A stretch of 64,000 nucleotides of DNA from contig CBDUOG010000002.1 in NCBI GenBank assembly GCA_965368785.1, positions 22,381-86,380 on the forward strand, in the 5' to 3' direction. The first letter of the stretch is position 1. Each line of letters opens with the position of its first letter. Origin of the DNA: Silanimonas sp965368785. Its GTDB lineage: Bacteria > Pseudomonadota > Gammaproteobacteria > Xanthomonadales > Xanthomonadaceae. The position numbers and the translations under genes were made by a program. Shown here piece by piece: positions 43,256-52,071 of the stretch. The notes below the pieces were generated by a model, which made no database searches, was not told the DNA's origin, and saw nothing but the letters and a program-made list of their open reading frames with translations.

Positions 43256-43297
43256 TGCGGCCTGCACGGCGCACAGGGCGCCGGTTGGCAGGCCGCA
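43256..43297. repeat. Perfect 10-bp inverted repeat before the ahcY promoter
   Basis: TGCGGCCTGC and GCAGGCCGCA are perfect arms 22 bases apart, with an inner GGCGC/GCGCC helix. There is no T run on either side. It may protect or Rho-terminate the mRNA of the upstream secreted-protein gene. Confidence 0.6.
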
Positions 43298-43318
43298 AAC
43301 GCAGACATGTGCCAGATA

Positions 43319-45178
43319 CTAGTTTGAGGCTCGCTTTATTGCCCGCATCGGCACAGCGCGTTTTTCATAGTGACGAACGCCCTTGTTGTAGCTGTATTGA
43401 GTCTGGGTACCGGGATGCGGACCCAGTTTTACTGTGGGCAGCGGTGCGACGAATAGGTCCATCCAGGGCGAATTCAGGGTCCGCTTGAGTTTCCAGGCCT
43501 TTAAGGTGACGCCGGAACGCATCCGGCCGACCGCTGCCGAATGTAGCTCGTAGCTTGGATCTTCAATCCGCAGTCCAAACTTTTGATCAACATGATCGTA
43601 GGGCTTGCTTAGGCTCAGTGCCGGCAACGTGAACTTGTGAATAGAGGGCTGGTCACTCAAGAATGTGATGGTCTTTTTGCTGCTCTTTGATGAGGGTTGG
43701 TTGTACGCAAACTCAACCGGCGCCTCAATTTTGCCTTTTCCGATCACTGCCGTTTGAAACTGCACGTATGCCGTAAGGTTGCCGATATTGACGCTGGTGC
43801 GCGAGAGCGAAGTAGGGATGGTGACTTTTGCAAATTCTTTCTTCACATTTAATGGCGGCGTGAAGCTATCGGATACATCAAACGAGGGGCCACTGAGTGC
43901 CCGGTAAGCCCAGGTCTTACCGAACGCGCGCAATTTGTAGCCCCACTTGGCATAGGCGCTGAGTACAAATTCATCACCACCTAGAACTTGACTGGCCGGA
44001 ATGCCCATCGCCGCCATGGTTTGTGCACTGGCATTGAATGGTCTGGCACGAAGCACTAATGCAACCGGGTACGCCGGCGCATTAATCGAGCTGCGGGCAA
44101 TTTCAGTCGGTTTGATATCGCCTTGTAAGCGAAACGGTATGCGCAAACCGGCACTGAATCCGGCCGCGGCTGTGAGGCGGAAAAAGCCAACCCCAAATTT
44201 CCAGGTGCGCTCCCAGTGCATATCCGCTTTGTATGTAAAGCCGGCGATAAATCGTTCATTGAAACTATGGACACCGGATGCGTTTTCGCCGGCTGGATAA
44301 CGGTACTGCTCGGGTGCGGTGATAGCGCCCGGGCCTGAAGGACGGCTGGCTCCGGCGACAATTGCACCCGGTGACCTGCTTGGCGCGCGTGCGGGTATGA
44401 CCGAAAACTTGGGTTGCGCTGCCGCACTTACGTGCATCTTTCGTGCGGATCCTGTCGTCGCGCTCAGGCGTTTGGGCACATCGATGACGTCGACCAGCTC
44501 AAATTCACCTTCGCCACGTAAGGCTGCGGCGATCAGTGCGTCTTCACCACCGCGGTCGTACGCGCGGCGAAGCGGATCGTCCGGATTTAACGCCGGCAGT
44601 TCTTGTTGGATGAAGGTCTGGAAGTCTGCCCTCATATCGGCGGGCATTTCTGCGCTGCTAGCGATCTGGGCTTCGGCAGGACCGACAAATTCCGCGAACG
44701 CGGGCGAGGCGGCGCGGGCCACGGTCGCATCGTTCACATTAAAGCGGACTTGACGCACCAGCACATAACGGTCGGAAAATTCAATCGCCAGCTCAGTGAC
44801 AACCGGTTGCTCAGCTAGCGCACGTGCCGGGATTTTCTGAAAATTTTCGCTCAGCGCTCGATGCGCCGTCATACGCTCATCGAACGTTGCAGCCAGGCTC
44901 AGGCTGGGGCCCTCGTCCACAGCAATGCGGCGTGCGCCGAACTGAGCGCGTGTTAGGACGGTTCGCGGAGATTCTTCCCGGGCTAAAGCGACCAGCGCTG
45001 AGTCCTCATCCAGGCTGGCACGAATTGGCGTTAGTTTAGGTTGGCTGACCAGAGCCTGCGGAAGTCTGTCGGCTTGGATCGGTTGCACCGCGCGAGTTTG
45101 GGCGGCTTGCAGCACCGGCGTAGCGACTAGGGCTACAAAGGCGAACAATAACAACGCGAGCTTGGGGGTGCGAGTCAT
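43319..45178 (-). CDS. Large exported protein of unknown function, no cysteine
   Basis: A 619-residue protein with a clear signal peptide (about residues 1-26, TPVLQAAQ). I do not recognise a family. Residues 27-230 look alpha/beta-like and acidic; 230-300 is a Pro/Ser/Ala-rich linker (APSRSPGAIVAG, SRPSGPGAI); 300-619 is rich in aromatic, Ser, Thr and Lys residues in alternating patterns, suggesting beta structure. There is no Cys at all. AGGAGAAC precedes ATG 45178. It sits between metK and ahcY, which are normally neighbours, with a terminator before it and an inverted repeat after it, so it is probably transcribed alone. No catalytic motif visible. Confidence 0.8.
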   Translation of the reverse strand: MTRTPKLALLLFAFVALVATPVLQAAQTRAVQPIQADRLPQALVSQPKLTPIRASLDEDSALVALAREESPRTVLTRAQFGARRIAVDEGPSLSLAATFDERMTAHRALSENFQKIPARALAEQPVVTELAIEFSDRYVLVRQVRFNVNDATVARAASPAFAEFVGPAEAQIASSAEMPADMRADFQTFIQQELPALNPDDPLRRAYDRGGEDALIAAALRGEGEFELVDVIDVPKRLSATTGSARKMHVSAAAQPKFSVIPARAPSRSPGAIVAGASRPSGPGAITAPEQYRYPAGENASGVHSFNERFIAGFTYKADMHWERTWKFGVGFFRLTAAAGFSAGLRIPFRLQGDIKPTEIARSSINAPAYPVALVLRARPFNASAQTMAAMGIPASQVLGGDEFVLSAYAKWGYKLRAFGKTWAYRALSGPSFDVSDSFTPPLNVKKEFAKVTIPTSLSRTSVNIGNLTAYVQFQTAVIGKGKIEAPVEFAYNQPSSKSSKKTITFLSDQPSIHKFTLPALSLSKPYDHVDQKFGLRIEDPSYELHSAAVGRMRSGVTLKAWKLKRTLNSPWMDLFVAPLPTVKLGPHPGTQTQYSYNKGVRHYEKRAVPMRAIKRASN

Positions 45179-45213
45179 GGCCGTTCTCCTGTGTCGGATA
45201 CTTAAGGCCACGC

Positions 45214-45237
45214 AAAAGGGCCGCGAGAGCGGCCCTT
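45214..45237 (-). terminator. Terminator of metK
   Basis: AAGGGCCGC/GCGGCCCTT forms a perfect 9-bp stem with loop GAGA, followed on the minus strand by a short T run. It separates metK from the secreted-protein gene. Confidence 0.8.
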
Positions 45238-45259
45238 CTGGGTTCAGTTTCGTTCAGAT

Positions 45260-46450
45260 TTACTTGATTTTAGCGTCTTTGCGCAAGGCTTCGGCGCGAT
45301 CGGTTTTTTCCCAGCTGAACATGGTGTACACGCCATTTTTTATTTTGACTTCTTTCGGCTTGCGACCGAAGTGGCCATAGGCGGCAGTAGCTTGATACAT
45401 CGGGTGAATCAAATCGAGCATTTTCAAAATGCCGTACGGTCGCAGATCGAAGTGCTTGCGAATCAACTTTTCAATCAAGGAATCAGCGACCACACCGGTG
45501 CCAAAAGTGGTCACCGAGATCGAAGTGGGTTCAGCAACGCCGATTGCATAGCTGACCTGAACTTCGCAGCGTTTAGCCAAACCAGCTGCGACTACGTTTT
45601 TTGCCACGTAGCGCGCTGCGTAAGCTGCGGAGCGATCCACCTTCGACGGATCTTTGCCGGAGAATGCACCGCCACCATGACGCGCCATGCCGCCGTAGGT
45701 GTCGACGATAATCTTGCGGCCGGTCAGTCCCGCATCACCGACCGGGCCGCCAATGACGAACTTACCGGTGGGATTGATGTGGAACTTGGTGGCTTTAGTG
45801 ATCAGCTTGGCTGGAATAATCGGCTTAATGATTTCTTCCATAACCGCTTCAACCAAGTGCTTCTGCTTGATATCCGGGTCGTGCTGGGTCGAAAGAACCA
45901 CGGCATCGACGCCGAGAATTTTATCGCCGTCGTAGCGCAAGGTGACCTGGCTTTTCGCGTCGGGACGCAGCCAATCCAGCTTGCCGCTCTTACGCACCTT
46001 GGCCTGACGTTCCACCAAACGATGTGAATAATAAATCGGGGCCGGCATGAATTCCGGTGCTTCATCACAGGCATAACCAAACATCAGACCCTGATCACCA
46101 GCGCCTTGTTCTTCCGGCTTTTTACGGTCCACGCCCTGGGCGATGTCCGGCGACTGCTTACCGATCATGTTAATGATGCCGCAGGTATTGCCGTCGAAAC
46201 CGATGTCCGATGAGTTGTAACCAATATCTGTGATGACTTTTCGGGTGATCGATTCGATATCAACCCAGGCATCGGTAGTCACTTCACCTGCAACGATGGC
46301 AACGCCGGTTTTGACCAAAGTTTCGCAAGCGACGCGAGCGCGCTTGTCCTGGGCCAGGATGGCATCGAGAACGGCATCGGAAATCTGGTCGGCGACTTTG
46401 TCGGGATGACCTTCAGAAACCGATTCGGAGGTGAACAAGTAGCTGGACAT
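45260..46450 (-). CDS. metK: S-adenosylmethionine synthetase
   Basis: Makes SAM from methionine and ATP. SESVSEGHPDKVADQISDAVLD opens the protein (shown in part), GAGDQGLMFGYAC holds the methionine loop, GGAFSGKDPSKVDRSAAYAARY the phosphate and K+ site. 396 residues, full length. AAGGAT precedes ATG 46450. No SAM riboswitch is apparent in the 200 bases upstream. It supplies the activated methyl cycle together with ahcY and metF further along the same strand. Confidence 0.97.
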   Translation of the reverse strand: MSSYLFTSESVSEGHPDKVADQISDAVLDAILAQDKRARVACETLVKTGVAIVAGEVTTDAWVDIESITRKVITDIGYNSSDIGFDGNTCGIINMIGKQSPDIAQGVDRKKPEEQGAGDQGLMFGYACDEAPEFMPAPIYYSHRLVERQAKVRKSGKLDWLRPDAKSQVTLRYDGDKILGVDAVVLSTQHDPDIKQKHLVEAVMEEIIKPIIPAKLITKATKFHINPTGKFVIGGPVGDAGLTGRKIIVDTYGGMARHGGGAFSGKDPSKVDRSAAYAARYVAKNVVAAGLAKRCEVQVSYAIGVAEPTSISVTTFGTGVVADSLIEKLIRKHFDLRPYGILKMLDLIHPMYQATAAYGHFGRKPKEVKIKNGVYTMFSWEKTDRAEALRKDAKIK

Positions 46451-46656
46451 CGGGCTTATATCCTTTAATACGGATGGAAGGATGGGCGCGCATAATAACG
46501 CTATTTCCCCAAGGGTGCATCAATTTTGACGCATTGTTGCCGGCGATTCATCTGCGTATCGTTCCGGAGTGGCTCATTCAACAAACTTGGCCCGGTAAAA
46601 GCAAGCATTGGCAGTGCCTTCATCTAGGATTGATCCATGCTATGACATATTAAGTT

Positions 46657-47712
46657 ATGGATTCGATAACCCAAATTGCGCTGGGCGCGGGAATCGCGGC
46701 CTTGGCGGCACCCAAGTCACATGTGCGAAAGGCCTTACTGATAGGCGCGGCGTTGGGGACCCTGCCTGATTTAGACGTGCTGGTTCGTTACGCCGATCCG
46801 GTGGCCAACATGACCAAGCACCGAAGTTTCAGTCACTCGCTGTTGATACTCACACCATTTTCGATTCTGCTGTGGGCGACGCTCAGGCGATACTGGGAGC
46901 CGGTGGCCAAGGCGCCTGGACCGTGGTTGGCTGCGATTATGCTGGCATTGATCACTCATCCATTGCTGGATGCGCATACGGTTTATGGCACGCAGCTTTT
47001 CTGGCCATTCAGACCCGAGCCGGCGATGTGGTCAACGATCTTCATCATTGATCCCCTGTATACCCTGCCGTTAGCCGCCGCCGCGCTATTCGCCGCCATC
47101 CGCCCAAGCAGTAGGCAGGTATCCAACGTACTCATTGCAGGCATGTTGCTCAGTCACAGTTATCTGGGCTGGACGTGGATCGCAAAAGCCAAAATCGACG
47201 CGGTCACCGAGCGCACACTCAGCGATCAAGGTCTGTCAGGAACTCCCTTCGTCTCCGGTCCGGCGCCCTTGAATAGTTTGCTTTGGCGGGTGGTGGTACG
47301 AACCGAGCAGGGTTACTTGGAGGGGTTTTATTCCCTGGCCTCAGACGACGGGCCGATACAGTTTCGTGCCTATGCCAGCAATGAGGAAGCGATCAAGCAG
47401 GCACGCGCATTGCCTGCCGTGCAGCGCCTGATTTGGTTTTCTTCAGGTTTTATCAAAGCCGAGGTCATTGATCGCGAGCTAATCATTAGTGACCTGCGAA
47501 TGGGGCAGGAGCCGAGCTATTTCTTTCGTCACGCAGTGGCCAGGAAAGACGCTCAAAACCAATGGCAGGCGATTAAACCCAAGCGACTCTCCTTTGCGCG
47601 CGACACACGCGCCTTAAGTCAGCTGTGGGATCGCATCTGGTTGTCTGAGGCTCAGTTTCAGGCAGCGATTGAAAACTCGGGCGAGACGCCGGCAACCAGC
47701 GCATCAAAATAA
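46657..47712 (+). CDS. YdjM/DUF457-type membrane metal-dependent hydrolase family protein
   Basis: A 351-residue inner-membrane protein. DSITQIALGAGIAAL and GTLPDLDVLVRY with TKHRSFSHSLLIL contain the Asp and His residues that define the family; THPLLDAHTVYGTQ adds more. Four to five hydrophobic segments (about residues 1-180) precede a soluble C-terminal domain of about 150 residues with no known motif. Activity is unproven in this family; some relatives are induced by DNA damage. There is no Shine-Dalgarno at ATG 46657. The 3' end overlaps convergent dusB by 55 bases. Confidence 0.8.
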   Translation: MDSITQIALGAGIAALAAPKSHVRKALLIGAALGTLPDLDVLVRYADPVANMTKHRSFSHSLLILTPFSILLWATLRRYWEPVAKAPGPWLAAIMLALITHPLLDAHTVYGTQLFWPFRPEPAMWSTIFIIDPLYTLPLAAAALFAAIRPSSRQVSNVLIAGMLLSHSYLGWTWIAKAKIDAVTERTLSDQGLSGTPFVSGPAPLNSLLWRVVVRTEQGYLEGFYSLASDDGPIQFRAYASNEEAIKQARALPAVQRLIWFSSGFIKAEVIDRELIISDLRMGQEPSYFFRHAVARKDAQNQWQAIKPKRLSFARDTRALSQLWDRIWLSEAQFQAAIENSGETPATSASK

Positions 47713-48656
47713 TCTTGAGTAAGACTCAGTTGCTGGCTCGCATCCTGCGCGGCGTTTACGACGTTGCGAAAGGCCTGATTCTCCGGGCGATCTTTAGCGT
47801 ACCAGCCCAGATGTTTGCGGGCGATGCGCACACCACGCTCTTCACCATAAAACGCATACAGGGCTTGCAGGTGCGACAACAAAATGTGTTGTACCTGGAG
47901 CGGCGAGGGTTCGACCAGATGTTCTGAGTGCTTCAAGAAGTGCGCAATTTCCTGAAATATCCATGGCCGGCCCTGGGCTGCACGGCCAATTAAAATGGCA
48001 TCGGCACCGGTAACTTGCAGTACATGAGCGGCTTGTTCGGCGTTATTAATATCGCCATTGGCAAACACCGGAATCGCCACGCGCGACTTAACTTCAGCGA
48101 TCGTGTCGTACTCGGCTCTACCCTCATAAAAGTCCATGCGCGTTCGGCCATGGATGCTCAGGGCCTGAATGCCGCAGTCTTGTGCAATGTGTGCAATGGC
48201 TAAAGCATTGCGCGTTTCATGGCACCAGCCGGTGCGCATTTTCAGCGTGACCGGGACATCAACAGCAGCCACCACGGCACTTAATATTTTCTGCACCAAA
48301 ATTTCATCCTGCATCAATGCAGAACCGGCAAGTACGTTGCAAACCTTCTTGGCCGGGCAACCCATATTGATATCGATAATCTGTGCGCCATGATCGGCGT
48401 TGAATCGGGCTGCCTCCGCCAGAATCTGCGGATCGGTGCCGGCGATTTGCACGCTGATCGGCTCAGGTTCGCCTTCATGATCCATGCGCAGTCGGGATTT
48501 GTCGGTTTTCCAGAAGCGCGGGTCGCTGCTGGTCATTTCGGAGACGCACAGACCGGCACCCATTTGCTTGCACAGGATACGAAATGGTTTATCCGTCACG
48601 CCGGCCATCGGCGCGAGAATTAAGTTAGGCGAAAATGAAATAGGGCCGATTCTCAT
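47658..48656 (-). CDS. dusB: tRNA-dihydrouridine synthase B
   Basis: FMN-dependent enzyme that reduces uridine in the tRNA D-loop (U17 for DusB). LILAPMAGVTDKPFR opens the barrel, SVQIAGTDP and IIDINMGCPAKKVCN hold the FMN and the catalytic Cys, and LSIHGRTRMDFYEG and ANGDINN follow. The C-terminal helical domain has RKHLGWYAK. 332 residues. Unlike many relatives, no fis gene follows within the window; the gene instead runs into the convergent membrane-protein gene. Confidence 0.94.
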   Translation of the reverse strand: MRIGPISFSPNLILAPMAGVTDKPFRILCKQMGAGLCVSEMTSSDPRFWKTDKSRLRMDHEGEPEPISVQIAGTDPQILAEAARFNADHGAQIIDINMGCPAKKVCNVLAGSALMQDEILVQKILSAVVAAVDVPVTLKMRTGWCHETRNALAIAHIAQDCGIQALSIHGRTRMDFYEGRAEYDTIAEVKSRVAIPVFANGDINNAEQAAHVLQVTGADAILIGRAAQGRPWIFQEIAHFLKHSEHLVEPSPLQVQHILLSHLQALYAFYGEERGVRIARKHLGWYAKDRPENQAFRNVVNAAQDASQQLSLTQDYFDALVAGVSPEFSIAA

Positions 48657-48693
48657 CGACCCTAGTATCGCCCGAGTGTTGCCACTTGTGTAC

Positions 48694-49032
48694 TCAGGCA
48701 GCGGTTAAATCGCTAATTTTTGCATTTGCAGCACTGGATTGAACCGAACGAATTCCATTGCTGCACCCCGCATCGGCATCATACATCTGGCTCTTTCCGA
48801 TCACTTGGCCATTGCTCGCCAGTAAGGTGAAGTAAGCCTTACCGTTTTTGCTTTTCTTTGAGACAAATCGCTCGGCCACTGCGCTATTGCGACGGACAGA
48901 TTCCGCACCGTTGATACAAGAGCGTTTCGCCTTGTAGCCCTCGCTGCTAAGAACGACTTGGCCATTGCTCGCTTTTAAATTGAAATAAAACTCGCCATTC
49001 TTGCCGCGTGAGATCTCGAACTTTCCAGACAT
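48694..49032 (-). CDS. DUF1508 (YegP-like) two-repeat protein
   Basis: A 112-residue protein of two DUF1508 repeats: GEFYFNLKASNGQVVLSSEGY (about 13-33, here at its limit) and GKAYFTLLASNGQVIGKSQMY-like in the second half. Each repeat is a small beta-sheet plus helix with a conserved NGQVI/VL turn. E. coli YegP has the same layout and no firm function; the family is often annotated UPF0339. AGGAG precedes ATG 49032. It stands alone between dusB and motB. Confidence 0.87.
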   Translation of the reverse strand: MSGKFEISRGKNGEFYFNLKASNGQVVLSSEGYKAKRSCINGAESVRRNSAVAERFVSKKSKNGKAYFTLLASNGQVIGKSQMYDADAGCSNGIRSVQSSAANAKISDLTAA

Positions 49033-49147
49033 CAGTGCTCCTGCTTTGAGTGTCTTTCTATACTAGCTGCTCTCACTGTGCCGTCTCTGAGTGGTACCTG
49101 AACTGCGCGGCCTAATCGCCGAACATCGTCCTGATCACGCGTAATAG

Positions 49148-50152
49148 TTAACGCTCGGCTGGCTGTGTCGATTCACTAAAAACCTGAGTTTCTTCACCGA
49201 TATCAACTTGCGGTGAGCCTTGAGATGCTTCAGCGGAACCGGCGGCGCTCGGGTTGAACTCACCTTTTTTCGCCGCCTCGTCGCTGGCACGATTCATCAC
49301 GATGATACTAATGCGCCGATTGCGCGGATCTTCCGGCGCTTCCGCAATAAACGGGACGTTTGAGCCCAAACCAACGACGCGAGCAATTTTTTCAGAGCCA
49401 AGGCCCGCGCGCACTAACTCGCGTCGCGCAGAATTCGCGCGGTCCGCCGACAGCTCCCAGTTGCTGTAGTTCTTCGTACCGCCGCGCCAGGGCGTTACAT
49501 CAGTGTGGCCGGTTAGGCTTAAACGATTCGGCACAGTGTCTAAGTACTTAGCCAGTTCTTTGAGAATTTCGGATGTGTACGGTTTTAGCTGTGGGCTGCC
49601 TAAATCAAACATCGAGCGATTTTGCTCGTCGACGATCTGAATGCGCAGACCTTCGTTGGTGATGTCGATTAGAAGTTGTTCCTTAAAGGGTGCGAGAGCC
49701 TCGCTGTTTTCGATAGCCTCTTTCAAATCATCCATGAGATCTTCGAGTCGTCTCTTTTCAATCTTGCGCAGTTCTTCTTCGGTATCGAGCATCACTGCCG
49801 GATCAATCTCAGCATCAATTGCGCCGTCGCGACGTTTGCCACCATCAACATCAGCTTCGGGGCGCGACACGTTATCAAAAATTCGAACCGGAGATTCACC
49901 CGCGCCGCCCGGACCCATTGCGCCGGGCACCGTGGCGGTGGAATCACCCTTAACCGCGCTGGGGTTTTTAAAGTAATCGGCCAGACCACCGAGCTTTTCC
50001 TGCGGCATCGTTGAGAGCAGCCACATCACTAAGAAGAACGCCATCATCGCAGTAACGAAATCAGCATACGCAACTTTCCAGGCGCCACCGTGATGGCCAC
50101 CGGCAACGACTTTTTTCTTCTTTATGATGATGGGCCGTTCTTTATCAGCCAC
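49148..50152 (-). CDS. motB: Flagellar motor stator protein MotB
   Basis: Peptidoglycan-anchored half of the proton-driven flagellar stator. The membrane helix contains AYADFVTAMMAFFLVMWLL with the proton-binding Asp31. A plug/linker region follows, then an OmpA-like domain (about 165-285) with LSLTGHTDVTPW, ELSADRANSARRELV and NRRISIIVMNR. 334 residues, full length, acidic tail. GTG start at 50152. It follows motA by 27 bases. No other flagellar or chemotaxis gene lies in the window. Confidence 0.95.
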   Translation of the reverse strand: MADKERPIIIKKKKVVAGGHHGGAWKVAYADFVTAMMAFFLVMWLLSTMPQEKLGGLADYFKNPSAVKGDSTATVPGAMGPGGAGESPVRIFDNVSRPEADVDGGKRRDGAIDAEIDPAVMLDTEEELRKIEKRRLEDLMDDLKEAIENSEALAPFKEQLLIDITNEGLRIQIVDEQNRSMFDLGSPQLKPYTSEILKELAKYLDTVPNRLSLTGHTDVTPWRGGTKNYSNWELSADRANSARRELVRAGLGSEKIARVVGLGSNVPFIAEAPEDPRNRRISIIVMNRASDEAAKKGEFNPSAAGSAEASQGSPQVDIGEETQVFSESTQPAER

Positions 50153-50179
50153 GGTCTGGGTCTCCGCTTTTCAATCGCA

Positions 50180-51040
50180 TTATTTGCCTTTGAGCTCAGC
50201 TTCCAGATCGGCAAAGGAAGGTTTGACCTGGGAGAACAGTAGCTTCCGGGCAAACTCGATAGCTACTGCAGGCGCGTACCCTCGAACCGAAGATACCAAA
50301 GCCATTTTTACGACTTCATAAATTTTTCCATCTGCATTGGCTTTGTGCCCGAGGGCGGCCGCTACCGGTCCGACAAAGCCGTACCCAATCAAAATCCCGA
50401 GGAACGTGCCGACCAGCGCTGCAGCGACCTTGGCACCGATAACAGAGGGTGGTGCGTCACCGACGATCGACATCACTTTCACAATGCCCAAAACGGCAGC
50501 AACAATGCCGAATGCTGGAAAGCCATCGGCCGAGGTTTGCACCGCGTGCGATGGTTCATGGGCTTCTTTATGATGGGTTTCGAGTTCTAGTTCGAGCATG
50601 CTCTCAAGCTCGTTCGGATCCAGGTTTCCGCCGATCATCAATCGCAGGCAATCGGTGATGAAGTCGAGCAAATGATGGTCCGCTAAGATTTTTGGATACT
50701 TTTGAAAAATCGCGCTGTCTTGAGGCTTCTCGACATGATCCTCAATGGCCATCATGCCTTCCTTACGAATTTTGCTGAGGATCTCGTAAAGCAGTTTCAT
50801 CACGTCGATATAGTCTTGGCGGTTGTAACCGCCGCCCTTGAGCAAGCCGAGCGTGCCGCTCAGTGCTGCCTTGATGATATTCATCGGGTTGGAAGCGATG
50901 AAGGCGCCAAGGCCTGCACCGCCAATGATCAGCATTTCTACCGCGGCTGGTTCAACGAGTGCCATGATGTGGCCGCCAGCGACAATAAAGCCGCCTACCA
51001 CCGCCAATACAACGACCACCATTCCAACAATAACCAGCAC
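50180..51040 (-). CDS. motA: Flagellar motor stator protein MotA
   Basis: Proton-channel partner of MotB, a 286-residue inner-membrane protein with four helices. The usual signatures are present: GGAGLGAFIASNP, the cytoplasmic loop with Arg/Glu residues contacting FliG (about 85-150, with LLDFITDCLRLMIGG) and GIVAAVLGIVKVM plus GTFLGILIGYGFVGP near the end. GTG 51040 follows AAAGGAG at proper spacing. Forms motAB with the next gene; H+ coupling is inferred from similarity to E. coli MotA, not PomA. Confidence 0.95.
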   Translation of the reverse strand: MLVIVGMVVVVLAVVGGFIVAGGHIMALVEPAAVEMLIIGGAGLGAFIASNPMNIIKAALSGTLGLLKGGGYNRQDYIDVMKLLYEILSKIRKEGMMAIEDHVEKPQDSAIFQKYPKILADHHLLDFITDCLRLMIGGNLDPNELESMLELELETHHKEAHEPSHAVQTSADGFPAFGIVAAVLGIVKVMSIVGDAPPSVIGAKVAAALVGTFLGILIGYGFVGPVAAALGHKANADGKIYEVVKMALVSSVRGYAPAVAIEFARKLLFSQVKPSFADLEAELKGK

Positions 51041-51097
51041 GGCAACGCTCCTTTCCCTCAGCCCTCACACGCAGGGCAAACAAAATCTTCGGTACGG

Positions 51098-52069
51098 TTA
51101 TGTGTTGCGATCTGGCAGGAAACGCTGATTCACGGCTAGATATTCGGGCATTGCAGGTGCAGTGCCGAGTTTCTCGGTAGACAACGCGGCCACCCGGTTA
51201 GCATGGCGCGCGTGTTCCGCCAAGGGCTGCTCAATGTTCAGCGCCATAGCCGCGACCAACCCCCCGCTGAATGCATCACCCGCGCCGGTTGTATCAATCG
51301 CTACTACGTTTTCGGCCTTGATTCGAAAAGCTTTAGACCGGCCGGTAGCAGATTTGCTGTGTACGAAGCAGCCAAGTTTGCCCAATGTGATGATGATATG
51401 ATCGACCGGCACCGGTTCGCATAAATCATTTAATTGCTCATCAGAAAGCCCGGCCAGCGCCTCTGGATCAATCTCCCGGTCAAAAAGTGCTCGATGCAAT
51501 AGCGCGAATTCGGTTTCATTCGGAGTCAAATAATCGCAGTGCTGCAGATGTTCGGCGCGCAGACCGGCATGCATGGGCGCCGGATTCAGGATGGTGATCA
51601 TGCCGAGCTGTTTGGCCATTTGCAGCGCGACCGCCACCGACTCCAGCGGGTTTTCTAATTGAGTGAGCAGAATATCGCGGTCTTTGAACAGATCGGCGTG
51701 GGCTTTGAGCCGTTCGGGGCTGAATCGGTCGTTGGCAGCCAAATCGACCACAATGAGATTGCGACCCTGCGCGTCAATCACGATGCTCGAGCTGGCGGTG
51801 GGTCCGTCAACGATTTCCCAATAGCACTTTAGATTTTCGGCGGCTGCAAATGCCTGCGCCGAGGCGCCTAAATGATCGCACCCAATCGCGCCTAGAAAAC
51901 GCACGTCGGCACCTTGCCGATGCGCGGCTATCGCTTGATTGAAGCCTTTTCCGCCGGGACCGGTGGTGAACGATTTAGCTTTACGGGTTTCGCCGATCAC
52001 CGGGAAGCTATCGGTGAGCCAGGCGTGATCCTGAACAAAACTGCCGAAGATCAGCGCCTTTTTCGCCAT
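51098..52069 (-). CDS. Ribokinase-family sugar kinase
   Basis: PfkB-fold kinase of 323 residues. GPGGKGFNQAIAAHRQGADV is the first PfkB signature and VVAIDTTGAGDAFSGGLVAAM the second, with the catalytic Asp. NLIVVDLAANDRF and ILNPAPMHAGL fit ribokinase better than fructokinase. Coupled to the nucleoside transporter gene (stop and start two bases apart), so ribose or deoxyribose freed from nucleosides is the probable substrate. No nucleoside hydrolase or phosphorylase gene lies alongside. Confidence 0.88.
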   Translation of the reverse strand: MAKKALIFGSFVQDHAWLTDSFPVIGETRKAKSFTTGPGGKGFNQAIAAHRQGADVRFLGAIGCDHLGASAQAFAAAENLKCYWEIVDGPTASSSIVIDAQGRNLIVVDLAANDRFSPERLKAHADLFKDRDILLTQLENPLESVAVALQMAKQLGMITILNPAPMHAGLRAEHLQHCDYLTPNETEFALLHRALFDREIDPEALAGLSDEQLNDLCEPVPVDHIIITLGKLGCFVHSKSATGRSKAFRIKAENVVAIDTTGAGDAFSGGLVAAMALNIEQPLAEHARHANRVAALSTEKLGTAPAMPEYLAVNQRFLPDRNT

Positions 52070-52071
52070 GC

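Noticed and set aside
46451..46656. Possible SAM riboswitch before metK
   Set aside because: I found no conserved core of SAM-I, SAM-II or related switches on the minus strand; only a weak -10-like TTATTAT.
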